Source: Aureibaculum flavum (GTDB lineage Bacteria > Bacteroidota > Bacteroidia > Flavobacteriales > Flavobacteriaceae). From it: a DNA stretch of 64,000 nt. Of the stretch, positions 27,371-36,333 are shown in pieces (position 1 is the stretch's first letter; every line of letters begins with the position of its first letter). The notes beneath the pieces were generated by a model. That model had not been told where the DNA came from and searched no databases. It saw only the letters and a program-made list of their open reading frames with translations. The stretch lies in NCBI RefSeq assembly GCF_016406085.1, contig NZ_JAEHFJ010000003.1, positions 250,288-314,287 on the forward strand, written 5' to 3'. The position numbers were made by a program, and so were the translations under genes.

Positions 27371-28009
27371 ATGAAATCGATTACAATCAAAGGATCCAAA
27401 AGAGAAATCGTAGGCAAGGTAGCAACCAAAGCTTTACGTAATGCTGGAAAGGTACCTTGCGTATTATACGGAGGAGAAAAACCTGTTCACTTTTCAGCAG
27501 ATGAATTAGAGTTCAGACATTTAGTTTATACTCCAAATGTATATACTGCATCGATTGAACTAGAAGGCGGAGACAAGTTTAGTGCCATTGTTCAAGATAT
27601 TCAATTTCACCCAGTTACGGATAAAATTATTCATATTGACTTTTATCAATTATTTGATGACAAAGCAGTATCGTTAAATATTCCTGTAAAATTAGAAGGT
27701 AGTGCCCCTGGTGTTATCAATGGTGGTGTATTGCGTTTTCCAAATCGTAGATTAAGAGTAAAAGCAATTCCTGGTAATTTACCTGATTTTATCAATATTG
27801 ACATTTCTAAACTTAAAATTGGAGATAAAGTATTTGTTGAATCTCTTATGAGTGATGAATTTGAAATTTTACATCCAGAAGACATGGTTGTTGTGCAAGT
27901 AAGAACTGCACGTGCGGCTATTGTAGTTGATGAAGAAGAAGGTGAAGAAGGTGAAGAAGGAGCAACTGCTGAAGGTGAAGATGCCCCAGCTGCAGAAGGA
28001 GAAGCTTAA
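27371..28009 (+). CDS. rplY: 50S ribosomal protein L25 (TL5/CTC form)
   Basis: This 212-residue protein is the long CTC form: an L25 domain that binds 5S rRNA (about residues 1-90), then a TL5 C-terminal beta domain (about 95-180). An acidic low-complexity tail follows ([16 protein letters not shown]), encoded by short GAAGAAGGT repeats. It is cotranscribed with prs and ends at a strong terminator. Confidence 0.94.
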   Translation: MKSITIKGSKREIVGKVATKALRNAGKVPCVLYGGEKPVHFSADELEFRHLVYTPNVYTASIELEGGDKFSAIVQDIQFHPVTDKIIHIDFYQLFDDKAVSLNIPVKLEGSAPGVINGGVLRFPNRRLRVKAIPGNLPDFINIDISKLKIGDKVFVESLMSDEFEILHPEDMVVVQVRTARAAIVVDEEEGEEGEEGATAEGEDAPAAEGEA

Positions 28010-28032
28010 AAAGCAACTTTTCATAAATAGTT

Positions 28033-28070
28033 AAAAAAGCCTCGCGATAGTGAGGCTTTTTCTATTTTTG
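28033..28070 (+). terminator. Terminator of prs-rplY, overlapping the pth promoter
   Basis: AAAAAGCCTC and GAGGCTTTTT form a stem with an 8-nt loop (about 28035-28062), followed by T-rich DNA. TATTTTTG at 28063-28070, directly after the stem, is an exact -7 match for pth, whose start is 20 bp on. Confidence 0.8.
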
Positions 28071-28089
28071 TCATCTAAACACAACCAAA

Positions 28090-28716
28090 ATGGGATTGTT
28101 ATCCTTTATAAAATCATTATTAAGCACAAAAAATAATACCTCACCCGATATGAAAAAATTCTTAATTGTAGGACTAGGTAATATTGGTTCAGAATACGAC
28201 AATACGCGTCACAATATTGGCTTTAAAGTTTTAGATAGCTTAGCTTCTAAAGAAAATATTACGTTTGAAAATAAAAAACTAGGAGCCATTAGTCAATTCA
28301 GATTTAAAGGAAGAACCTTTATCCTATTAAAACCTTCTACGTATATGAATTTGAGTGGTAAAGCTGTAAAATACTGGATGACGAAAGAAAACATTGCTCT
28401 GGAAAATGTACTAATCATATGTGATGATTTAAACATTTCCTTTGGAACAATTAGAGTAAAGGGCAAAGGTAGTGCTGGCGGACATAATGGTCTAAAAGAT
28501 ATTAATGTACAATTAAACACGCAAAACTACCCTCGCTTTCGATTTGGTGTTGGTGATGAATTTAGCAAAGGCCGACAAATTGATTATGTATTAGGTAAAT
28601 GGACTCCAGAAGAAGAGACTAAACTGGTAGAAAGATTAGATAAATCTTGTGAACTTATCAAATCTTATGGTACTGCCGGATTGAATAATACGATGAGTGA
28701 TTTTAATGGTAAATAA
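28090..28716 (+). CDS. pth: Peptidyl-tRNA hydrolase
   Basis: This 208-residue enzyme releases peptides from peptidyl-tRNAs that drop off ribosomes. The core begins KKFLIVGLGNIGSEYDNTRH, with the catalytic His in NTRHNIGF, and continues with LLKPSTYMNLSG and CDDLNISFGTIRVKGKGSAG GHNG. A 20-residue N-terminal extension precedes the core; related proteins in this group often have one, so 28090 is chosen, but the ATG at 28150 would also give a complete enzyme. Convergent with glmS. Confidence 0.94.
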   Translation: MGLLSFIKSLLSTKNNTSPDMKKFLIVGLGNIGSEYDNTRHNIGFKVLDSLASKENITFENKKLGAISQFRFKGRTFILLKPSTYMNLSGKAVKYWMTKENIALENVLIICDDLNISFGTIRVKGKGSAGGHNGLKDINVQLNTQNYPRFRFGVGDEFSKGRQIDYVLGKWTPEEETKLVERLDKSCELIKSYGTAGLNNTMSDFNGK

Positions 28717-28758
28717 AAAAACTCCAAAAAGACAAATGTTCTTTTGGAGTTTTTTTTC
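28715..28758. terminator. Bidirectional terminator between pth and glmS
   Basis: AAACTCCAAAAG and CTTTTGGAGTTT pair across a short loop, with an A-run at left and a T-run at right. Confidence 0.87.
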
Positions 28759-28774
28759 TAATTATCTTTGCTAT

Positions 28775-30619
28775 TTACTCAACCGTAACCGATTTCGCTA
28801 GATTTCTAGGTTGATCAACATTACAGTTACGCATTACCGCAATATGATACGATAAAAGTTGTAATGGAATAGTAGTCAACAATGGCGAAAATGCTTCTTC
28901 AGTATCAGGAATTTCAATAATATGATCTGCAATTCCTTTAACCGTGGTGTCTCCTTCAGTTACTACCGCAATAATTTTACCACTACGAGATTTTATTTCT
29001 TGAATATTACTTACCGTCTTTTCGTAATGCCCTCTATTTATTGCGATTACAATTACAGGCATTCTATCATCTATTAAGGCAATAGGTCCGTGTTTCATTT
29101 CAGCAGCTGGATAACCTTCAGCGTGTATATAAGAGATTTCTTTTAATTTTAACGCACCTTCTAAGGCAACGGGAAAATTATAACCTCTTCCAAGGTATAA
29201 ACAGTTAGTAGATAGTAAGTATTCTTTAGCAATTTCTTTTACATGATCATTTACCTTTAATGCTTGTTCTACTTTTCCAGGAATTAATTCTAACTCTTGT
29301 AAATGTAACCTATAGTCAGAACTAGACATTGTTCCTTTTGCTCTCGCTAAACGTAAGGCAATTAAAGATAGCACCGTTATTTGAGTAGTAAATGCTTTCG
29401 TTGAAGCTACACCAATTTCTGGTCCTGCATGCGTGTACGCACCAGCATGAGATTCTCTTGCAATAGATGATCCTACGACATTACAAACTCCAAAAACAAA
29501 CGCTCCTTTTTCTTTTGCTAGCTTGATTGCAGCCAAGGTATCCGCTGTCTCTCCAGATTGTGAAATTGCAATTACAACATCTTTTTCTGTTATAATTGGA
29601 TTTCTATATCTGAATTCAGAGGCATATTCAACCTCAACGGGTATTCTAGAAAATTCTTCAAAAATATATTCAGCAACTAAACCTGCGTGCCAAGAAGTAC
29701 CACATGCCACAATGATAATACGATCTGCGTTTAAGAACTTTTTCATATTATCTTCAACACCAGCCATTTTAATAATACCTTCGTCTCGTAATAATCGTCC
29801 TCTATAGGTATCTTTTATAGCTCTAGGTTGTTCATAAATTTCCTTCAGCATAAAATGCTCATAGCCACCTTTCTCTATTTGTTCAAGATTCATTTGCAAC
29901 TCTTGAATATCAGCATCGACTAATGAATCATCTTTTATTTTTCTAATTTTGACATCTTTACCAACTCTTATGATTGCCATTTCCTCATCATCCAAATAAA
30001 TAGCATCTTTGGTATATTCTATAAAAGGAGACGCATCTGAAGCTATAAAGAACTCCTTTTTATCTTTACCAACACCAATAGCAATTGGACTTCCTAAACG
30101 TGCAACAACAATTTCATCTGGATTTCTTCTGTCAAACACTGCAATAGCATATGCACCAACCACTTCATTTAAAGCAATTTGAACCGCTTTACCAAGTTTT
30201 ACATTATTGTTTTTCTGAACTTCTTCTATCAGATTTATCAAAACTTCAGTATCTGTATCACTATGAAAAATATAGCCTCTGTTTATTAATTCTTTTTTAA
30301 TAGTATCATAATTTTCAATAATACCATTATGCACAATTACTAAATTGCCTGATTGTGAAGTATGCGGATGTGAATTTATATCATTAGGCACACCGTGGGT
30401 AGCCCATCGTGTATGACCGATTCCTAAATGACCTTCTTTATTAGTAACCCTTTCAATAAGGTCACTTACCTTACCCTTTGTTTTTGCTAAATTTATCTGA
30501 TTACCGTCATATAGTACTAGACCTGCACTATCATAACCTCTATACTCTAATCGTTGTAAACCGTTTATAATTATAGGATAAGCATCTCTATACCCTATAT
30601 AACCCGTAATTCCACACAT
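28775..30619 (-). CDS. glmS: Glutamine--fructose-6-phosphate aminotransferase (isomerizing)
   Basis: This 614-residue enzyme makes glucosamine-6-phosphate, the first step to UDP-GlcNAc for peptidoglycan and lipid A. The N-terminal glutaminase starts MCGITGYIGY with Cys2 as nucleophile. Two SIS domains follow, with the CGTSWHAGLVAEY and AISQSGETADTLAAI sugar-phosphate loops. The C-terminus ends NLAKSVTVE as usual. I see no glmS ribozyme upstream; only 16 bp separates it from the DUF4270 gene. Confidence 0.97.
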   Translation of the reverse strand: MCGITGYIGYRDAYPIIINGLQRLEYRGYDSAGLVLYDGNQINLAKTKGKVSDLIERVTNKEGHLGIGHTRWATHGVPNDINSHPHTSQSGNLVIVHNGIIENYDTIKKELINRGYIFHSDTDTEVLINLIEEVQKNNNVKLGKAVQIALNEVVGAYAIAVFDRRNPDEIVVARLGSPIAIGVGKDKKEFFIASDASPFIEYTKDAIYLDDEEMAIIRVGKDVKIRKIKDDSLVDADIQELQMNLEQIEKGGYEHFMLKEIYEQPRAIKDTYRGRLLRDEGIIKMAGVEDNMKKFLNADRIIIVACGTSWHAGLVAEYIFEEFSRIPVEVEYASEFRYRNPIITEKDVVIAISQSGETADTLAAIKLAKEKGAFVFGVCNVVGSSIARESHAGAYTHAGPEIGVASTKAFTTQITVLSLIALRLARAKGTMSSSDYRLHLQELELIPGKVEQALKVNDHVKEIAKEYLLSTNCLYLGRGYNFPVALEGALKLKEISYIHAEGYPAAEMKHGPIALIDDRMPVIVIAINRGHYEKTVSNIQEIKSRSGKIIAVVTEGDTTVKGIADHIIEIPDTEEAFSPLLTTIPLQLLSYHIAVMRNCNVDQPRNLAKSVTVE

Positions 30620-30640
30620 TGCAATTATTGTTTTTAATTA

Positions 30641-32224
30641 TTATTCGTTAATAACTGTGTAAAATATTTCAAGTTTTAATCTTTGTTCATCAGTATTAAT
30701 AAGATTATTGCCTTTTACTACTACCCCTTTGGGATTCCAACTATAATCTTTAACAATAGTGTCAAGAGTACTTGTTGGTGCATCTGAAAAACTAGCCGAT
30801 GAATGAGCTACTTTAATTGCCAGCTTATTTAGACTTAAAGACTCATCTGATTTTAAAACTTCTGAAATATAATCCGTTATAGTAAACTCATATTTTAAAG
30901 GTTTATTGTCGTCATCTCTTCTCAACACCCCTTCAAACTCTCGTAATGAAGCTTCTGTCATGGCATCAAGAATTTGGGTATGAGCATCATAATTGTATAA
31001 AAACAATTGTTGCGGTATTATTGTATCTTCTTGAGTTTCTATATATAATGAAAGTTTTGCTCCATTAATTAACCAATTTTTATTTTTAATTTCTTCAAAT
31101 TGAGTTTCATCAAGCCCTTTAAATAACTCAACAACTGCAATGGAACCAGCAGCTCCTTGAATATACAAACTTTCTTCGCCATTACTAGTATCAGGGCTCA
31201 TCAATTTAGTATAGATGTCAGATGTAGCTTCTGAGTAATCTCTATTATAAGTATCAGTTATAACACCACTTAGTGGAAAAATTGCTGTTTGCTTCGTTTT
31301 TACTGGAACATCTTCATCATCTGTATCTCCATCACCATTTAGATCGCCCGTAGTTGTAGTTTCATCTGTTAAGACAATATTACTATAATAAAAAGTCATT
31401 GTAGCATTTGACATTGCAAGGTTCATTATCGATCCATCTGTACCGTCTGCTTCAATAATTAAGCCTCTAAAATAATTTTTAAAATTATCATTAGAATCAA
31501 AAGCACCAGAATTTTGCTGATCAATAAAATTCGTTCTAAAAAAGGTAGTATCTAAAGGTATTTTTATTGAAGGTGAAATTGTTGCCGATTTTATGGTATC
31601 CGTATCATCAACTGTATTTGCATCTCCATCTAAGAAATTTCTTTTAACATATAAAACCGTATCATTTGCATTCGGCTTAAAAAGACCTGAATAAAGTAGG
31701 TCTTTTTTTGTGTAAGAGTCATTAGAATAATACTTTTTACCTTGAGTTGGATCTAATGGGTCCAAATTGTTCAGATAAGTTCCATTTTCATAAACCGAAA
31801 GCATGAATTCCTCATCTTCTTTTCCAAAAATTGAGTCCAACTCAAAATTAGGTGTACCTCCAGAATTATTTTCTAATTGAGTTGTATAATAAGGTATATC
31901 TAAGACAACAGCATCAATAGACATATTATCAGTGAATGATATAGAGCCTAAACTTAGTTGAGCGATAACTGAAGATTTTAAAAGTCCAAATTTATCATCA
32001 TTAATTACACCTAAGAGGTGAGGGTTACTAGTACTAATTTGAGATCTAGTAACATTTTCGTTATAAGCCACCACCTCAAAAGATTGACTTTCAGTTGTAA
32101 ATAACTCATTATCTACCAAACCTACACCAACATTTTCAAAATCTTTTTCACAAGAAATTATACCCAATAATACAGTAGAAAATATAGCAATATATTTAAT
32201 GCTGCTCACAATTTTTTTAGTCAT
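30641..32224 (-). CDS. DUF4270 family lipoprotein
   Basis: This protein of about 527 residues has a lipoprotein signal (YIAIFSTVLLGIISC) and opens EKDFENVGVGLVDN, the characteristic start of the Bacteroidota DUF4270 family. Function is unknown; the protein is probably surface or outer-membrane attached and mostly beta. The ATG at 32224 is preferred over a TTG two codons upstream. It lies between glmS and a starch-synthase-like gene on the same strand, a gene order I recognise from other Flavobacteriaceae. Confidence 0.8.
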   Translation of the reverse strand: MTKKIVSSIKYIAIFSTVLLGIISCEKDFENVGVGLVDNELFTTESQSFEVVAYNENVTRSQISTSNPHLLGVINDDKFGLLKSSVIAQLSLGSISFTDNMSIDAVVLDIPYYTTQLENNSGGTPNFELDSIFGKEDEEFMLSVYENGTYLNNLDPLDPTQGKKYYSNDSYTKKDLLYSGLFKPNANDTVLYVKRNFLDGDANTVDDTDTIKSATISPSIKIPLDTTFFRTNFIDQQNSGAFDSNDNFKNYFRGLIIEADGTDGSIMNLAMSNATMTFYYSNIVLTDETTTTGDLNGDGDTDDEDVPVKTKQTAIFPLSGVITDTYNRDYSEATSDIYTKLMSPDTSNGEESLYIQGAAGSIAVVELFKGLDETQFEEIKNKNWLINGAKLSLYIETQEDTIIPQQLFLYNYDAHTQILDAMTEASLREFEGVLRRDDDNKPLKYEFTITDYISEVLKSDESLSLNKLAIKVAHSSASFSDAPTSTLDTIVKDYSWNPKGVVVKGNNLINTDEQRLKLEIFYTVINE

Positions 32225-32248
32225 AAACAATAAATTATCTTTAATTTT

Positions 32249-33055
32249 TTATAAAACTTCGGTAAGGTAAAAGTTGGAATATATATCTGAAGGTTCTTCT
32301 CCATCTTGGTGCCCTAGTAGAGGAATTTCTTTTTGATTAATAAACGCTACTATTTCTTCAGGAATAGTTTCGCTTCCCTTAATAACAGCATCTGAATTTT
32401 CTATTGCTATTTTCATCAGATTATTATAACTAGTGGTAGAAATGGACTGTAGTTTTTCGTCATTTATACCATCAAATCTAATTTTATCTTTAAGTTTATC
32501 ACCTATGGTTCCTTTAAAACCAGTATCGTAAACAGAAGTAACTATTTTACTATTGATATATAAAGGATCATTTTTATAGTATTCTCTCAAATACAAAGGT
32601 AATAATGAAGCCATCCATCCATGTACATGAATAATATCAGGAGTCCAATTTAACTTTTTGACGGTCTCTATGACTCCTTTTGCAAAAAATATGGCACGTT
32701 CATCGTTATCTTCAAATAATTTTCCATCCTCATCTGAATAAACAGCCTTACGCTTAAAATATTCATCATTATCAATAAAATAAACTTGCATTCTTTCTTT
32801 TGGTATAGAAGCAACTTTAATGATCAACGGCATATCCATATCATTGATAATCAAATTCATACCCGACAATCGAATAACTTCATGCAATTGGTGTCTTCGC
32901 TCATTGATAACACCAAATCTTGGCATAAAAATTCTAATTTGAGCACCTTTACTGTGCATTAGTCTAGCCAACTCAAAGGAAGTGCTTGCTGTATCTGTTT
33001 CTGGTAAATAAGGAATTACCTCCGATGATACATACAATATTCTCTTATCTTTCAT
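32249..33055 (-). CDS. Starch/glycogen synthase N-terminal-domain protein (GT5-like)
   Basis: This 268-residue protein aligns with the N-terminal half of glycogen synthase: ILYVSSEVIPYLPETDTAS at the start, MPRFGVINERRHQLHEVIR and PDIIHVHGWMASLLPLYL in the middle. The C-terminal Rossmann domain with the second half of the ADP-glucose site is absent; a full enzyme has about 470-480 residues. It is therefore a half-length, family-typical protein in this group rather than a fresh truncation, but enzymatic activity is doubtful. It is divergent from panC. Confidence 0.75.
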   Translation of the reverse strand: MKDKRILYVSSEVIPYLPETDTASTSFELARLMHSKGAQIRIFMPRFGVINERRHQLHEVIRLSGMNLIINDMDMPLIIKVASIPKERMQVYFIDNDEYFKRKAVYSDEDGKLFEDNDERAIFFAKGVIETVKKLNWTPDIIHVHGWMASLLPLYLREYYKNDPLYINSKIVTSVYDTGFKGTIGDKLKDKIRFDGINDEKLQSISTTSYNNLMKIAIENSDAVIKGSETIPEEIVAFINQKEIPLLGHQDGEEPSDIYSNFYLTEVL

Positions 33056-33081
33056 AAAATCCGTCTGTATTTAAGAATAAG

Positions 33082-33089
33082 CAAAATTA
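33082..33089 (-). promoter_or_regulatory. -7 promoter element for the GT5-like gene
   Basis: TAATTTTG on the minus strand, an exact match, 26 bp upstream of the ATG in the divergent gap with panC. Confidence 0.45.
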
Positions 33090-33161
33090 CGAATTTTTGC
33101 TTAGATTTAGGCTTAAAATGTTAAGTTTACGCCCTTTTAACACTAATTAACATTAAAATTG

Positions 33162-34001
33162 ATGGATGTTTTTTATAAAAATAAAACTATCGGAGCGTAT
33201 TTAAACTCGCTTGATAGTACTGTTTCTGTAGGATTTGTACCTACAATGGGAGCTTTGCATAAAGGTCATATTTCACTTATTGAACAAGCAAAATCTGAGA
33301 ATAACATAGTGGTAGTGAGCATTTTCGTTAACCCAACACAGTTTGACAAAGAAGAGGATTTGATAAAATATCCTAAAGATTTAAAAAAAGATCTCGAGCT
33401 TCTAAATAGTGTCAATTGCGATGTAGTTTATACCCCAAATGCCTTAGAAATTTATAACAATCAAATTACATCTAAGTCATTCAATTTTGATGGATTAGAA
33501 CATCAAATGGAAGGTAAACACAGAAAAGGACACTTTGATGGTGTTGGAACTATAGTAAAAAAGTTGTTCGAAATAGTAAAACCAAATAGGGCTTATTTTG
33601 GAGAAAAAGATTTTCAACAATTACAAATAATAAAAAAACTGGTTGAAAAGCATCATTTACCCGTTCAAATTATTCCGTGTGCCATTTACAGAGAAGATGA
33701 TGGATTAGCCATGAGCTCTAGAAATACGAGACTAACAAACATTCAAAGAGAAGAAGCTCCATTTATATTTCAAACATTAAAAACGGCCAAAGAAAAATTT
33801 AAATCAGAATCTATTTCTACAGTTATAAAGTGGGTAGAACAACAGTTCAATGCCAATAGTATTCTAAAGTTAGAATATTTTGAAATTGCCAATGAAACAA
33901 CTTTAATATCCGCAAACCGCAAACGAAAGGGCAATAATTACAGAGCATATATTGCTGTATTTGCAGGTGAGATTAGATTAATTGACAATTTAGCGTTATA
34001 A
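33162..34001 (+). CDS. panC: Pantoate--beta-alanine ligase
   Basis: This protein of 279 residues joins pantoate and beta-alanine to make pantothenate, the precursor of coenzyme A. The ATP-binding motif FVPTMGALHKGH lies near residue 25 and SIFVNPTQFDKEEDL follows; YFGEKDFQQLQI and DDGLAMSSRNTRL (KMSKS-like loop) are intact. The ATG at 33162 is preferred over the TTG one codon upstream. panD, which supplies beta-alanine, follows 46 bp downstream. Confidence 0.95.
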   Translation: MDVFYKNKTIGAYLNSLDSTVSVGFVPTMGALHKGHISLIEQAKSENNIVVVSIFVNPTQFDKEEDLIKYPKDLKKDLELLNSVNCDVVYTPNALEIYNNQITSKSFNFDGLEHQMEGKHRKGHFDGVGTIVKKLFEIVKPNRAYFGEKDFQQLQIIKKLVEKHHLPVQIIPCAIYREDDGLAMSSRNTRLTNIQREEAPFIFQTLKTAKEKFKSESISTVIKWVEQQFNANSILKLEYFEIANETTLISANRKRKGNNYRAYIAVFAGEIRLIDNLAL

Positions 34002-34018
34002 AAGACCTTAAAATTAAT

Positions 34019-34026
34019 TATCTTTG
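34019..34026 (+). promoter_or_regulatory. -7 promoter element for panD
   Basis: TATCTTTG, an exact TAnnTTTG match, lies between panC and panD and 21 bp upstream of the panD GTG start. It also overlaps a TTG at 34024, which argues against that TTG as the start. Confidence 0.45.
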
Positions 34027-34047
34027 CACAAAATTAAAAAAACGCTT

Positions 34048-34401
34048 GTGGATATTGTCGCATTAAAATCAAAAATACATAGGGTTACCGTTACTGGTGC
34101 CGATTTAAATTATATTGGAAGCATAACCATTGATGAAAATTTAATGGATGCCGCAAATATGATTCAAGGAGAAAAAGTACAAATTGTTAACGTTAATAAT
34201 GGTGAAAGAATTGAAACTTACATTATTAAAGGTGAAAGAGGGAAAGGTGAAATTGTGTTGAACGGACCTGCAGCCAGAAGAGTTGCTAAAGGAGATATTG
34301 TTATTATTATTGGATATGGTATAATGGATTTTGAAGAAGCAAAAACCTTTGAACCGACTGTAATATTTCCTGATGAAAAAACAAATACGTTGTTAAGTTA
34401 A
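34048..34401 (+). CDS. panD: Aspartate 1-decarboxylase
   Basis: Pyruvoyl enzyme that turns aspartate into beta-alanine for pantothenate. The GTG at 34048 gives 117 residues starting (M)[12 protein letters not shown], which aligns with the family N-terminus; a TTG at 34024 would add eight residues not found in the family. Self-cleavage occurs at the conserved GS of NYIGSITID, leaving Ser as the pyruvoyl group. [19 protein letters not shown] and LNGPAARR are also conserved. Follows panC. Confidence 0.94.
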   Translation: MDIVALKSKIHRVTVTGADLNYIGSITIDENLMDAANMIQGEKVQIVNVNNGERIETYIIKGERGKGEIVLNGPAARRVAKGDIVIIIGYGIMDFEEAKTFEPTVIFPDEKTNTLLS

Positions 34402-34411
34402 ACTGACCTTA

Positions 34412-35380
34412 TTGAACAAAAAACTTAGAAAATCATTATTTTTAATACTCCCAATTGCCTTGGGAGTTTTTTTAGTTTGGTATTTTTTATCAAAACTAAC
34501 ACCCGAAGATAAAACCGCTATAATTAACTCATTTAAGGAAGCTAATTATTGGTGGGTATTACTGTCTTTAGTTTTAGGGGCTTTAAGCCATTTATCAAGA
34601 GCGTATCGTTGGCAATTCATGTTAAAACCGTTGGGTTATAAACCAAAATTTGCCAATAGTGTTATGACCGTCTTTGTTGCATATCTAGTGAATCTTGGTA
34701 TACCACGGGCTGGTGAAATTGCTCGTGCAACAGGAATTTCAAAGTACGAAAACATTCCATTTGAAAAAGCTTTTGGTACTATCGTTGCTGAACGTATTGC
34801 AGATGCTATTATGCTACTTGGAATTATAGGATTGGCCTTTTTTCTCCAAGCTGAATTGCTTTCAGAATATTTATTTAAAGGTGAAGATAGTGGCATTCAA
34901 AAATATATTGTATTTGCCGTAATAGCAGTATTTGCAATTAGCTTTTACTTTATCATCAAAAAATCAAAAAACCCATTTTTTATTAAGATAAAGCAATTTA
35001 TTAATGGACTTATAGAAGGTGCTATCAGTATTTTTAAAATGGACAACAAATGGTCATTCATTTTCCATACGCTGTTTATTTGGTTAATGTATGTTTTAAT
35101 GTTTTATGCTGTGAGTTTTGCTTTACCAGAAACCTCAAATTTACCTTTTGAAGCCATCATCGTTGGTTTTGTAGTTGGCGGAATAAGCATGGCAGTAACT
35201 AATGGAGGTTTAGGAACCTACCCTATTGCCGTTGCTAGTGTGTTAATTTTGTATGATATACCTGACAATCCAGCAAGAGCTTTTGCATGGATAATGTGGA
35301 CAGCCCAAACGTTAATGGTATTGTTATTTGGTGCTTTATCTTTCTTAATTTTACCTATCTACAATAGAAATAGAACGTAA
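34412..35380 (+). CDS. Flippase-like membrane protein (LPG synthase TM-region family)
   Basis: This 322-residue protein has about eight hydrophobic helices. The LGALSHLSRAYRWQFML and GIPRAGEIARATGI motifs mark the lysylphosphatidylglycerol synthase transmembrane (UPF0104) family, whose members move or modify lipids. There is no soluble synthase domain. The start is TTG at 34412, 10 bp after panD; its stop overlaps the next gene start by one base, so it is translationally linked to the GYDIA kinase. Confidence 0.8.
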   Translation: MNKKLRKSLFLILPIALGVFLVWYFLSKLTPEDKTAIINSFKEANYWWVLLSLVLGALSHLSRAYRWQFMLKPLGYKPKFANSVMTVFVAYLVNLGIPRAGEIARATGISKYENIPFEKAFGTIVAERIADAIMLLGIIGLAFFLQAELLSEYLFKGEDSGIQKYIVFAVIAVFAISFYFIIKKSKNPFFIKIKQFINGLIEGAISIFKMDNKWSFIFHTLFIWLMYVLMFYAVSFALPETSNLPFEAIIVGFVVGGISMAVTNGGLGTYPIAVASVLILYDIPDNPARAFAWIMWTAQTLMVLLFGALSFLILPIYNRNRT

Positions 35381-36333
35381 TGAAAACTTATTACAGTAAC
35401 GGAAAACTACTGCTTACTGGCGAATATCTTGTCCTTGACGGAGCAAAAGCCTTGGCTTTACCTACAAAATTTGGGCAGAACATAACCATCAAAAAAATTA
35501 AAGAAGATAAACTAGTTTGGGAAAGTTATACTGACCAAAATGAGTTGTGGTTACAAGTAGAATTTGACTTGCCTAGATTGCGAATTATCTCGGCTACTTT
35601 TGAATCTAGTAAAGAGGGCGGCGGCGATTTATTAGCTGAAAAACTTCGAGAAATATTGCTAAGTGCTAAATCGCAATCCCAAATACTCGGGACAAACTTT
35701 CTCGCAGAAAAACAGGGATATTATTTAAAATCAACACTTGATTTTCCGAGAAATTGGGGATTAGGCTCTTCCTCTACTTTAATCAATAACATTGCTCAAT
35801 GGGCAGCTATTAATGCTTTTCAGTTGCAATTTTCTAATTTTGGTGGTAGCGGATATGATATTGCTTGTGCACAAAATGACACTCCAATTGTGTACCAGAT
35901 ATTAAATAAAAACCCCATCGTTGAACCAATAGCTTTTAATCCAAAGTTTAAAAAACAACTTTATTTTGTACACCTAAACAAAAAACAGAATAGTAGAGAG
36001 GGAATTGCTTCGTATAGAAATTTTAAGGGTAACGTACAAGAATTGGCCCTCGAAATATCTAATTTAACCAATGAAATTAGTAATGTTGAATCTTTATCAA
36101 ATTTTGAAAAGTTAATAGCTGAGCACGAAAAGATTATTTCAAAAATAATTAAACAAAAACCTGTTCAAGAGCAATTTTTTTCTGATTATTTTGGTCACAC
36201 AAAAAGTCTAGGTGCTTGGGGAGGCGATTTTATTTTAGCTACAGGAAATGAGGATACGCCTGAATACTTTAAGCAAAAAGGTTATGGAACCATAATTTCA
36301 TATACTGACATGATATTATGCAACAAAAAATAG
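35380..36333 (+). CDS. GYDIA-type GHMP kinase, candidate phosphomevalonate kinase
   Basis: This 317-residue kinase has GHMP motif 1 (KLLLTGEYLVLDGAKALALP), motif 2 (WGLGSSSTLINN, the ATP loop), the signature GGSGYDIACA that names this Bacteroidota family, and motif 3 (LGAWGGDFIL). Substrate is not proven. Because the window holds mevalonate kinase and diphosphomevalonate decarboxylase but no classical phosphomevalonate kinase, this protein is a reasonable candidate for that middle step. It overlaps the previous gene by one base and the next by 16. Confidence 0.8.
   Translation: MKTYYSNGKLLLTGEYLVLDGAKALALPTKFGQNITIKKIKEDKLVWESYTDQNELWLQVEFDLPRLRIISATFESSKEGGGDLLAEKLREILLSAKSQSQILGTNFLAEKQGYYLKSTLDFPRNWGLGSSSTLINNIAQWAAINAFQLQFSNFGGSGYDIACAQNDTPIVYQILNKNPIVEPIAFNPKFKKQLYFVHLNKKQNSREGIASYRNFKGNVQELALEISNLTNEISNVESLSNFEKLIAEHEKIISKIIKQKPVQEQFFSDYFGHTKSLGAWGGDFILATGNEDTPEYFKQKGYGTIISYTDMILCNKK

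Noticed and set aside
28619-30640. glmS ribozyme or other riboswitch upstream of glmS
   Set aside because: Only 16 bp separate the upstream same-strand gene stop from the glmS start region, and no such structure is visible.
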